Shown: positions 1 to 5,004 of the stretch, piece after piece | How positions within the stretch are numbered: position 1 is the stretch's first letter | Layout: every line of letters begins with the position of its first letter | Assembly: GCA_002390305.1 (NCBI GenBank) | Contig: DGPE01000056.1 | Location: 1 to 5,004, forward strand | DNA from: Micrococcales bacterium UBA4448 | GTDB taxonomy: Bacteria > Actinomycetota > Actinomycetes > Actinomycetales > Microbacteriaceae | DNA: 5,004 nt | Direction of reading: 5' to 3' | Program-made: the position numbers and the translations under genes | The notes under the pieces: model-generated | Told to the model about the DNA's origin: nothing | The model's database searches: none | Seen by the model: only the letters and a program-made list of their open reading frames with translations

Positions 1-426
1 CTCAATGTCATGATCTGGCCCGTACTTTATTGCCAGCTCAGTGCCAAAAGACCAACCGACCAGCCACGCAGAAGGGAGGCCTCGCTCTCGGCAAAAGCTA
101 ACGGCTGCCTGGACATCAGCAGCCTCTCCGATGCCGTCTTCGAATTTTCCGGTTGAAGTGCCTTGCGGTGAGGCGGTGCCCCTGGTGTTAAAACGAAACA
201 CTGCTGCCCCAATTAGTGCCGGCAATCGATTTGCTGCTTTTCTTATTAGGTGTGAATCCATAAAGCCACCGTGCGTGGGCAGCGGATGCAGCATTATCAA
301 AGTGGTTTTCGGGACTGCATTAACCGGCAGTGCCAGCTCACCAACAAGTTTCTGCCCATCCGCGGTTAACAACTCCACATTTTGCCTGGCTGCCGGCAAG
401 ACAGTACTGGAGCGAATTTCCTCCAT
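1..426 (-). CDS. Alpha/beta hydrolase, COG2945-like, N-terminal 142 residues (cut by window edge)
   Basis: The frame is open from ATG at 426 to the window edge, so the C-terminal part, including the expected catalytic Asp and His, is missing. Visible alpha/beta-hydrolase landmarks are a beta strand followed by HPLPTHGG (residues 47-54, oxyanion-loop region) with M-D after it, RFNTRG (78-83), a D/E-rich stretch with FEDGIGEAADV before a helix, and the nucleophile elbow GWSFG (124-128) with Ser126 as the predicted nucleophile. The order HP-x-x-x-GG-x-MD, then RFN-x-RG, then G-x-SFG is typical of the small 'predicted hydrolase' group COG2945; its substrates are mostly unknown. The start is firm: an in-frame TGA lies only five codons upstream, and the ATG shares its A with the stop of the preceding gene (TAATG). 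No good Shine-Dalgarno precedes it, so translation is probably coupled to that gene. No signal peptide is seen, so it is likely cytoplasmic. The fold is secure and the substrate unknown. Confidence 0.88.
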   Translation of the reverse strand, partial: MEEIRSSTVLPAARQNVELLTADGQKLVGELALPVNAVPKTTLIMLHPLPTHGGFMDSHLIRKAANRLPALIGAAVFRFNTRGTASPQGTSTGKFEDGIGEAADVQAAVSFCRERGLPSAWLVGWSFGTELAIKYGPDHDIE

Positions 427-722
427 TAGGTGAGCATCCCATCAAAAGACTTCCAGCAGTTGTTGTGAAAATGCCTTCTGGTTTCAACCCCGCGGTGTAA
501 ATCCCAGGCAACAGTGTGATTTAGACCCGGTTCTATTTCAATTCGGCACGCAGGACAGGTCCAGGTTTTTCCAGATTCAGCGTTGGCGCCCGATGTTTGT
601 TGAACCTGGTACTCATTTCCTTTTTTTGCCTCGGTATGAGGCATTGTTGAGCGGACCAAGTTGACATCTAGCTCCCGGTACTCACGCTTCGGTTCATTCC
701 GGCGAGGCCTGCGTCCAACCAT
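426..722 (-). CDS. Small conserved actinobacterial protein with CxxC...HxHxxC motif (putative zinc-binding)
   Basis: A 98-residue protein. Residues 1-50 are basic and low in hydrophobicity (MVGRRPRRNEPKRE...), probably disordered. Residues 53-90 form the conserved part: TWTCPACRIEIEPG, then HTVAW (69-73), then RRHFHNNCW (82-90). Cys56, Cys59, Cys89 and one of His69, His84 or His86 could bind one zinc as a knuckle or ribbon; this is inferred from spacing. I recall related short actinobacterial proteins with the pattern C-P-x-C...I-x-PG...H-x-VAW...RRHWHxxCW, often labelled 'ATP/GTP-binding protein' without good reason; no P-loop is present here. The ATG shares its A with the upstream TGA (TGATG) and its stop shares an A with the next ATG (TAATG). 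No Shine-Dalgarno is visible, so coupling is likely. There is no membrane segment. The role is unknown; nucleic-acid or protein binding is possible from the basic tail. Confidence 0.85.
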   Translation of the reverse strand: MVGRRPRRNEPKREYRELDVNLVRSTMPHTEAKKGNEYQVQQTSGANAESGKTWTCPACRIEIEPGLNHTVAWDLHRGVETRRHFHNNCWKSFDGMLT

Positions 723-1300
723 CAGTACCAGTTATGTTCGTCCGAGTGCGCCAGCGCAGCGCAGGGTGAGCCGTAGCGCGAGTCAATGTAGCCAACTCCC
801 CACCTGATCTGGGTTTCGGGGTTTGTACGCCAGTCTGAGCCCGCAGAGGCCATTTTGGTGGCAGGTAGAGACTGTGGGATGCCGTATGCTCCGGAAGATT
901 TATTGGTAGCACTCCAGCGCCAGTTACTCTCGCGCTCCCAAAGCTTTACTAAACAGGAGTACTGAGTAAATTCCCACCCTCTGGCAGTGACAGTCTTGAG
1001 AGCAAAATCCTTGGCGGAGCCGATTTCTGGGACTGAAGCGTTCTTGACTGTCAACTTCACAGCGTTTGCCCCATCAACCACTTCAAATTCACCGCGATCA
1101 AAGCCGCTTGATGAAACTGGTACGACTGTAAGTTGCTGATACTCGATTTGGTCCGCATCAAAACTCTGAATAGTAGCAACCGATGCAAGCAGTCCGGAGT
1201 AAGGATCAACAGCGGTCACCATTACCAAAGAGGACACAAAAAGATAGCCCAAGCCGGTGCTTAACCGTGGGCGTTTAAATGTCTGTGCATGCTTGGGCAA
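722..1300 (-). CDS. Secreted or membrane-anchored lytic-transglycosylase-like (SLT-fold) protein
   Basis: A 192-residue protein. The start is TTG at 1300, chosen because AAAGGAG lies four bases upstream and no in-frame ATG is near. A basic N-terminus (KHAQTFKRPR) is followed by a hydrophobic stretch at about 17-45, a signal peptide or anchor. Residues 50-110 are a spacer of no recognised domain. The C-terminal 80 residues match the short transglycosylase-like domain common in actinobacteria: YSCLVKLWERESNW (114-127), SSGAYGIPQSLP (135-146), ASAGSDWRTNPETQIRWG (151-168), YIDSRYGSPC (171-180) and the usual family ending HNWY. Glu124 in RESNW is the predicted catalytic acid, and Cys116 and Cys180 could form a disulfide outside the cell. 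It would cleave or remodel peptidoglycan glycan strands; activity is inferred from the family, and small members of this group are poorly tested. The stop overlaps the next gene by one base. It begins a new group 50 bases after the DivIVA-domain gene. Confidence 0.9.
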   Translation of the reverse strand: MPKHAQTFKRPRLSTGLGYLFVSSLVMVTAVDPYSGLLASVATIQSFDADQIEYQQLTVVPVSSSGFDRGEFEVVDGANAVKLTVKNASVPEIGSAKDFALKTVTARGWEFTQYSCLVKLWERESNWRWSATNKSSGAYGIPQSLPATKMASAGSDWRTNPETQIRWGVGYIDSRYGSPCAALAHSDEHNWY

Positions 1301-1304
1301 TTTA

Positions 1305-1311
1305 CTCCTTT
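1305..1311 (-). promoter_or_regulatory. Ribosome binding site of the transglycosylase-like gene
   Basis: Minus-strand AAAGGAG, four bases before the TTG at 1300. It is a strong Shine-Dalgarno match and decides a start that has no ATG. It lies in the 50-base gap after the DivIVA-domain gene. Confidence 0.75.
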
Positions 1312-1350
1312 AGGCCTCTAAGCCTATTGGCACCGACGCGCATAGGGCAA

Positions 1351-1887
1351 TCAGCTGAGCGCGGATTGTTTATTGACCGCACTGGCCAATAGGTCACAAA
1401 AATTGTTCACTTCGGCGCGAGAATAACCGGAGGATGCTCTCCCAAGCTCTTTGGTCCTGATTTCAAAAGCACTGGGAGAGATCAACTTGCCACTGTTCAC
1501 CCTGACGGTGCTTAGCAGCTCCAGAACGAGCTTCTTTGAGTAACCGTTGCGGGCCTTACTAAACATCTTGGAGGGCTGCTGCTCGAGCAAAGATGAAATC
1601 TCACTGAGGTTTGAGGTCAACTCCCCAAGAACCCCGGCTTTGCCTGATCGAATCACCCGCTGGGCTATTTCCCTAACCTCAAAAGTGTCCGCCAGCTTAG
1701 CGAGAGTTTGATCAACGGATGCGATTTGATATCCCCCTTGGACAAGATCAAATCGAGCTGACGAGATTATCGATGCGGTGGTCAGATTTCGAGATGAATC
1801 ATCGAACTGATGCTTGATCCTTGTAAAGAACAAGTCCACTTGATCTGTGCTGTAACCCTGAAGGTCTGGAAGTCCCAATGGAAACAT
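1351..1887 (-). CDS. DivIVA-domain repeat protein
   Basis: A 178-residue soluble protein with four DivIVA-type motifs (Gly-Tyr followed by an amphipathic helix, as at the N-terminus of DivIVA/Wag31/GpsB): QGYSTDQVDLFFTRI (10-24), GGYQIASVDQTLAKLADTF (51-69), NGYSKKLVLELLSTV (114-128) and SGYSRAEVNNFCDLLASAV (153-171). Motifs 1-2 are 41 residues apart and motifs 3-4 are 39 apart, with a longer linker at about 70-112, so the protein looks like a duplicated two-motif module. It lacks the long C-terminal coiled coil of true DivIVA, so it is not the main polar scaffold. I recall similar 'DivIVA domain-containing' proteins beginning with F-P near cdsA in Microbacteriaceae. The start ATG lies two bases after the cdsA TAG, with no Shine-Dalgarno, so it is probably translated by coupling. 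A role at curved membrane, pole or septum is inferred from the family only. Confidence 0.85.
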   Translation of the reverse strand: MFPLGLPDLQGYSTDQVDLFFTRIKHQFDDSSRNLTTASIISSARFDLVQGGYQIASVDQTLAKLADTFEVREIAQRVIRSGKAGVLGELTSNLSEISSLLEQQPSKMFSKARNGYSKKLVLELLSTVRVNSGKLISPSAFEIRTKELGRASSGYSRAEVNNFCDLLASAVNKQSALS

Positions 1888-1889
1888 GT

Positions 1890-2711
1890 CTAAAACACTA
1901 TCTGGCTCATGATGAAAGCAATAAACGAAGATGGAATCAACGAATCTATCCGATCGAGAACGCCCCCGTGACCGGGAAGCACGTTTCCCATGTCCTTAAC
2001 GTTCAAGTCTCGCTTCAGAAGCGACTCGGAAAGATCTCCCAATACCGAGCTCAATAAAATAGCGGCACCGAATAATAAACCAAACCAGAATGTCGCCGGA
2101 GTGAGCAGCACGACCAACTGGCCGCCCACCAGGGCACCCACGATAGATGCTCCCAGACCTTCCCAGGTTTTCTTTGGGCTGATTTCTGGAGAGAGCTTAG
2201 TCCTGCCGAAGAATCGCCCAATCAAGTACCCAAATGTGTCAATAGCCACAACCGTTAGCACCATTCCCAGCACCCACGAAACTCCGTTGTCGCCATTAAC
2301 AAGTTGGATAGCGAAGCCTAAAAGAACCGGAACATAAACCAGTACAAAAGCTGTTCCACCAAAATCCCTCAGAGTCTGCTTCAGAGATTGACTCTCCTTG
2401 CCAGCGATCAAAGTGAGGACTCGCCAAGCAACTAGCATCGCAAATGCAACCAGCAGACCAAGCCATTGACCTGTTGCACCAAAGAAATAGGTGGCAAGCA
2501 GGATTGCAGGTGCGAAAAGTGCAACAATTCTTGGGACGTGCCACCCAGAGGATCGCATTGCGTAACTCAGCTCTGCTGATGCAAAACCAGAGGCGACTGC
2601 CACCAGCGAAGTAAATGCCAGTGGGTGTAGCAACGAGAGCAACAACACTCCGCCAAGGCTAAAACCGACCACCAAGCGTGGCCCTAAGGTTTTAGTATTC
2701 GCCTGCGCCAT
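1890..2711 (-). CDS. cdsA: Phosphatidate cytidylyltransferase (CDP-diacylglycerol synthase)
   Basis: A 273-residue integral membrane enzyme. It makes CDP-diacylglycerol from phosphatidic acid and CTP, the precursor of phosphatidylglycerol, cardiolipin and phosphatidylinositol. The CdsA signature is complete near the C-terminus: Ser230, Lys233-Arg234, Lys239-Asp240, then PGHGG (246-250), and Asp253-Arg-Ile-Asp256. The second conserved patch, SPEISPKKTWEGLGAS (174-189), and Asp158 in the preceding helix (AIDTFGYLIGR) are also present. Hydrophobic segments at about 13-45, 60-80, 84-103, 120-137, 145-165, 188-204 and 206-222 give a multi-pass topology. Length is normal for the family. The ATG follows the frr TAA with no gap, and AGAGG inside the last frr codons serves as its ribosome binding site. 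Its place after frr is the classical order, which supports the call. Confidence 0.97.
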   Translation of the reverse strand: MAQANTKTLGPRLVVGFSLGGVLLLSLLHPLAFTSLVAVASGFASAELSYAMRSSGWHVPRIVALFAPAILLATYFFGATGQWLGLLVAFAMLVAWRVLTLIAGKESQSLKQTLRDFGGTAFVLVYVPVLLGFAIQLVNGDNGVSWVLGMVLTVVAIDTFGYLIGRFFGRTKLSPEISPKKTWEGLGASIVGALVGGQLVVLLTPATFWFGLLFGAAILLSSVLGDLSESLLKRDLNVKDMGNVLPGHGGVLDRIDSLIPSSFIAFIMSQIVF

Positions 2712-3272
2712 TTAAACCTCTAAGAGCTCAGCTTCTTTATTCTTCAGCGCCTCATCGATTTTTTCAGTGTGAGCCTTGGTCAAAGATTCCAATTCCTTTT
2801 CGGCCCTGTCAACCTCATCTTCACCAGCGCCGCCGTCTTTCTTAATTCCCTCTAGGGCATCCTTGGCTGTTCGCCTAATGCTCCGCACGGATACTCGACC
2901 GTTCTCAGCCTTGTCGCGAGTGAGTTTCACATATTCTTTTCTGCGATCTTCGGTGAGCTCAGGCAGGTTAATTCGGATTATATCGCCGTCATTATTTGGC
3001 TGCGCCCCAAGGTTTGGCATAGCGTTTAGCGCCTTTTCAATAGCCTGCAGTGCACCTTTATCGTAGGGGTTGATAATGATTGATCGAGCCTCTGGGTTTT
3101 GAATCCCGCACAGCTGTGGCAGCGGAGTCGGCGTCCCGTAGTAATCGACCATTACCTTCTGGAACATCCCCGGGTTAGCGCGTCCAGTTCTAACTGAGGC
3201 AAAGTCGTCTTTGGTGGACTCAAGTGCCTTGTCCATTTTTTCTCTGGCTTCTTTTAGTATTTCTGCAATCAT
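2712..3272 (-). CDS. frr: Ribosome recycling factor
   Basis: A 186-residue protein, against about 185 for the family. With EF-G it splits the post-termination ribosome so that subunits can be reused; it acts in the cytosol. Recognisable blocks in order are the N-terminal helix to SVRTGRANPGMF (26-37), YYGTPTPLPQL (44-54, hinge and start of the beta-rich domain II), ARSIIINPYDKGA (62-74), INLPELTEDRRKEYVK (101-116), VSVRSIRRTAKD (127-138, the conserved Arg-rich patch that contacts 23S rRNA) and the long C-terminal helix ending KNKEAELLEV. The three-helix bundle (domain I) is formed by the two ends. The start ATG has AGGAG six bases upstream, and the gap from the pyrH stop is 17 bases. Nothing is missing and no oddity was seen. 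Confidence 0.98.
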   Translation of the reverse strand: MIAEILKEAREKMDKALESTKDDFASVRTGRANPGMFQKVMVDYYGTPTPLPQLCGIQNPEARSIIINPYDKGALQAIEKALNAMPNLGAQPNNDGDIIRINLPELTEDRRKEYVKLTRDKAENGRVSVRSIRRTAKDALEGIKKDGGAGEDEVDRAEKELESLTKAHTEKIDEALKNKEAELLEV

Positions 3273-3278
3273 CTTTTA

Positions 3279-3283
3279 CTCCT
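3279..3283 (-). promoter_or_regulatory. Ribosome binding site of frr
   Basis: Minus-strand AGGAG six bases before the frr ATG at 3272, inside the 17-base pyrH-frr gap. There is no room for a separate promoter, so frr is almost certainly co-transcribed with pyrH. Confidence 0.7.
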
Positions 3284-3289
3284 GGTTAC

Positions 3290-3991
3290 TTATGCTCGAA
3301 CTTTGGTTCCAACGTCTTTACCTAGCAAGGCGGCGGAAATGTTATCCATACCAAAAACCCTCATTGGCATTTTATTGTCCATGCAGAGCGAAAATGCGGT
3401 GGCATCAACAACCTTCAAGCCTTGCACCAGAGCGTCTTGGTAGCTAATCTCATCGAGCTTCGTTGCCTCAGGGTTTTTACGTGGGTCAGAAGAGTAGACA
3501 CCGTCGACACCGTTTTTAGCCACCAAAACTTCGTCTGCGTTAATCTCTAGAGCACGCTGGGCTGCAACGGTATCGGTGGAAAAATACGGCAAGCCTGCAC
3601 CGGCACCAAAAACCACAATCCGTCCTTTTTCAAGGTGACGAATTGCTCGAAGTGGGAGGTAAGGCTCAGCAACTTGAGCCATAGAGATTGCGGTCTGAAC
3701 TCGAACATCAGCACCAGCCTGCTCGATAAAGTCCTGCAGGGCCAGAGCGTTCATTACTGTTCCCAGCATGCCCATGTAGTCCGCACGCCCGCGGTCCATA
3801 CCTCGGTTAGAAAGCTCAGCGCCACGGAAGAAGTTTCCGCCTCCGACCACAACTGCGATCTCTACGTCTTTTGCAGCGTCAGCAATCTTCTTCGCGACTC
3901 CTGCAACCACATCCGGGTTTACACCCAGGCCGCCGCCGCCGAAGGCTTCGCCGGAGAGCTTTAGAAGAACCCTTCTTTTTTTAGTCTCCAA
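3290..3991 (-). CDS. pyrH: UMP kinase (uridylate kinase), TTG start
   Basis: A 233-residue member of the amino-acid kinase superfamily. It phosphorylates UMP to UDP with ATP as a hexameric cytosolic enzyme and feeds pyrimidine nucleotides to RNA, DNA and CDP/UDP-linked syntheses. Motifs, numbered from the TTG start: LLKLSGEAFGGG (9-20), VVVGGGNFFRG (47-57), RADYMGMLGTVMNALAL (69-85), FGAGAGLPYFSTDT (128-141, nucleotide-binding loop) and NGVDGVYSSDP (160-170). A longer open frame reaches ATG at 4075. I reject that start because its extra 28 residues do not fit the family, its first codons run into the hairpin at 4048-4072, and it has no ribosome binding site. TTG at 3991 has GGAGG five bases upstream and gives a usual family N-terminus (ETKKRRVLLKLSG). 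The stop is 17 bases before frr. Confidence 0.96.
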   Translation of the reverse strand: METKKRRVLLKLSGEAFGGGGLGVNPDVVAGVAKKIADAAKDVEIAVVVGGGNFFRGAELSNRGMDRGRADYMGMLGTVMNALALQDFIEQAGADVRVQTAISMAQVAEPYLPLRAIRHLEKGRIVVFGAGAGLPYFSTDTVAAQRALEINADEVLVAKNGVDGVYSSDPRKNPEATKLDEISYQDALVQGLKVVDATAFSLCMDNKMPMRVFGMDNISAALLGKDVGTKVRA

Positions 3992-3996
3992 CTTGA

Positions 3997-4001
3997 CCTC
4001 C
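3997..4001 (-). promoter_or_regulatory. Ribosome binding site of pyrH
   Basis: Minus-strand GGAGG, five bases before the TTG at 3991. It is the strongest Shine-Dalgarno in the window and settles the pyrH start. Confidence 0.75.
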
Positions 4002-4047
4002 AGAAATCGCTTCAATTCGGTTCCAATACTAGGGCGCAAACGGCAAA

Positions 4048-4072
4048 CGGGCCCGGTCTTTGACCGAGCCCG
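4048..4072 (-). terminator. GC-rich hairpin between tsf and pyrH, probable partial terminator
   Basis: The minus strand reads CGGGCTCGGTC, loop AAA, GACCGGGCCCG: an 11-bp stem with a single T-G wobble. It begins 16 bases after the tsf stop, in the 96-base tsf-pyrH gap. In the tsf direction a run of six A precedes the stem, but only three U follow it (GUUUGCC), so as an intrinsic terminator it looks leaky. Read on the plus strand, six T follow after six bases, but no plus-strand gene needs stopping here. It most likely cuts down read-through from rpsB-tsf into pyrH-frr-cdsA or protects the tsf mRNA 3' end. The structure is certain by base pairing; the function is inferred. Confidence 0.6.
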
Positions 4073-4087
4073 CATACCTTTTTTGTT

Positions 4088-4915
4088 CTATACGCCTACG
4101 CGAAGCCTTAGGAATCCGGTAACGGTTAGGCCGGCAGTCTTAGCAACCTGAGCAACGCTCTGCTTGTTGTCCTTGGCAAATGCCTGGTCAAGCAAGCAAG
4201 TCTCCTTGAAGAACCCGGTTACCCTGCCTTCAACGATTTTTTCAAGGGCAGCTTCTGGCTTGCCTTCGTTGCGAGCCGTTTCTGCAGCGATTTCGCGCTC
4301 CTTGGCAACAATCTCAGCTGGAACGTCTTCGCGGGAAAGGTAAGTAGGGCTGAACGCCGCGATATGAACCGCAATGTCGTGTGCTGTTTCTATATCGGCG
4401 CCATCAAAACCAAGCAATACGCCAACCTGAGGTGGCAAATCGCGACTGGTTCGGTGCATGTACGCATCGATACCAGCGGCTGAAATAACCTCTACTTTGC
4501 GAAGCTCAACCTTTTCACCCATGATCGCAGCCTTGTCAACGATTAGGTCAGCAACAGTCTTGCCATCGTGGGTAGCCTTCAGTCCGTCTTCGACATTTTT
4601 TGCTCCGGCTGCGGCGATTGCGTCAGCTACTTGGTCAGCAAGTGTCACAAAGTTCTCGGCTTTTGCTACAAAGTCAGTTTCGCAGGCAAGCTCAACTAAA
4701 ACTCCAGCACCATCGCCAACGCGAGAAACAATCAACCCATTCGATGTGGTTCGGCCCTCACGCTTCGAAACACCCTTGAGTCCCTTAAGTCTTAAGAATT
4801 CAAATGCCTTCTCAATGTCGCCGTTCGCTTCATCAAGAGCGCCCTTGCAGTCCATCATTCCTGCACCGGACTTCTCGCGAAGCTCCTTTACGTCAGAGGC
4901 TGTGTAGTTTGCCAT
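4088..4915 (-). CDS. tsf: Translation elongation factor Ts (EF-Ts)
   Basis: A 275-residue guanine nucleotide exchange factor that releases GDP from EF-Tu in the cytosol. The N-terminal UBA-like domain has the first EF-Ts signature, LREKSGAGMMDCKGAL (12-27). The second signature contains ELACETDFVAK (75-85), with Thr80-Asp81-Phe82 being the residues that insert next to the EF-Tu magnesium site. The core holds YMHRTSRDLPPQVGVLL (142-158), a form I associate with actinobacteria, and VHIAAFSPTYLSREDVP (173-189), whose His is the family residue that pushes against EF-Tu. The C-terminal part is complete (VTGFFKETCLLDQAF at 242-256, then the end at residue 275). The ATG shares its A with the rpsB TAA (TAATG), and AAGGA six bases upstream lies in the last rpsB codons. 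Co-transcription with rpsB is the usual arrangement. Confidence 0.98.
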   Translation of the reverse strand: MANYTASDVKELREKSGAGMMDCKGALDEANGDIEKAFEFLRLKGLKGVSKREGRTTSNGLIVSRVGDGAGVLVELACETDFVAKAENFVTLADQVADAIAAAGAKNVEDGLKATHDGKTVADLIVDKAAIMGEKVELRKVEVISAAGIDAYMHRTSRDLPPQVGVLLGFDGADIETAHDIAVHIAAFSPTYLSREDVPAEIVAKEREIAAETARNEGKPEAALEKIVEGRVTGFFKETCLLDQAFAKDNKQSVAQVAKTAGLTVTGFLRLRVGV

Positions 4916-5004
4916 TATGCGTCCTTCTTTTCAGTCTTGGCCTTTGGAGCAGATTCGGCAGCCTTGGGTTCTGCCTTCTTGGCAGCTGGCTTCTTGACGG
5001 CAGC
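4915..5004 (-). CDS. rpsB: 30S ribosomal protein S2, C-terminal 29 residues only (cut by window edge)
   Basis: An open frame enters from the right edge and stops with TAA at 4917-4915. The 29 visible residues, ending APKAKTEKKDA, are almost all Ala, Lys, Glu and Pro. Actinobacterial S2 proteins often end in such a charged, unstructured tail beyond the conserved core. The identity comes mainly from position: rpsB directly precedes tsf in most bacteria, and the tail alone carries no diagnostic motif. The frame overlaps tsf by one base (TAATG), tighter than the spaced rpsB-tsf junction I would expect. The promoter and any S2 autoregulatory leader lie outside the window. Confidence 0.82.
   Translation of the reverse strand, partial: AAVKKPAAKKAEPKAAESAPKAKTEKKDA
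4922..4926 (-). promoter_or_regulatory. Ribosome binding site of tsf, inside the rpsB tail
   Basis: Minus-strand AAGGA six bases before the tsf ATG at 4915, placed in the Lys-Lys-Asp codons at the end of rpsB. The same bases thus code for the S2 tail and serve tsf initiation. Confidence 0.65.

Noticed and set aside
41..433. Plus-strand open frame of 130 codons
   Set aside because: It lies antisense to the alpha/beta hydrolase frame, which has clear family motifs. The plus-strand product has no recognisable motif and no ribosome binding site.
561..590. Possible P-loop in the small CxxC protein (GANAESGKT, residues 45-53)
   Set aside because: Walker A needs G-x4-GK[ST]. Here five residues separate the Gly from GKT and position 46 is Ala, so the spacing is wrong; there is also no Walker B.
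722..830. Possible truncation of the SLT-like protein at its C-terminus
   Set aside because: The ending HNWY is the natural end of this short actinobacterial domain type, so the overlap with the next gene is not a truncation.
1311..1326. Short dyad TAGGC-6-GCCTA before the SLT-like gene
   Set aside because: Five base pairs with a six-base loop is common by chance, and no T run follows it in the direction of transcription. It overlaps the ribosome binding site edge by one base, but that is too weak to claim regulation.
4015..4045. Possible pyrH promoter with TAGTAT as -10
   Set aside because: TAGTAT matches TATAAT at four of six positions, but at 16-18 bases upstream there is only GC-rich stem sequence and no -35-like hexamer.
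4458..4907. Plus-strand open frame of 149 codons opposite tsf
   Set aside because: Its product is Ser/Ala/Pro-rich with no domain, as expected from the reverse frame of a codon-biased conserved gene. tsf is certain on the other strand.

Overview
This window is a compact, one-directional gene block from an actinobacterium. All eight genes I can support lie on the minus strand, so transcription runs from position 5004 towards position 1. EF-Ts, UMP kinase, the small CxxC/HxH protein and the SLT-like cell-wall protein are actinobacterial in type. The base composition is only around half G+C by eye, and genes abut or overlap by one base. From memory of such genomes, this fits a small-genome Microbacteriaceae of the freshwater or marine 'Luna' kind (Rhodoluna/Aquiluna-like). 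That placement is an inference, not something the window proves.

Right-hand part (5004 to about 1890): the widely conserved translation/UMP/lipid block rpsB (3' end only), tsf, pyrH, frr and cdsA. rpsB and tsf overlap by one base. A strong 11-bp hairpin sits in the 96-base gap between tsf and pyrH, the largest gap in the window, and probably lowers read-through from the highly expressed rpsB-tsf pair. pyrH, frr and cdsA are separated by 17 and 0 bases. The pyrH start is best placed at a TTG behind a perfect GGAGG, giving 233 residues.

Middle (1887-1351): two bases after cdsA comes a DivIVA-domain protein of 178 residues. It carries four Gly-Tyr-type DivIVA motifs arranged as two pairs, and it may link this operon to polar growth or septum placement.

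Left-hand part (1300 to 1): a second tight group of three genes, each overlapping the next by one base. It holds a secreted or membrane-anchored lytic-transglycosylase-like protein (TTG start, strong Shine-Dalgarno), a 98-residue actinobacterial protein with a CxxC...HxHxxC zinc-knuckle-like motif, and the first 142 residues of an alpha/beta hydrolase that runs off the left edge. The last two have no clear ribosome binding site of their own and look translationally coupled.

There are no RNA genes, mobile elements, CRISPR arrays or integrated elements, and no gene-free stretch longer than 96 bases. Most of the window is ordinary core genome. The less understood parts are the small CxxC/HxH protein with its coupled hydrolase, the paired-repeat DivIVA protein, and the tsf-pyrH hairpin.
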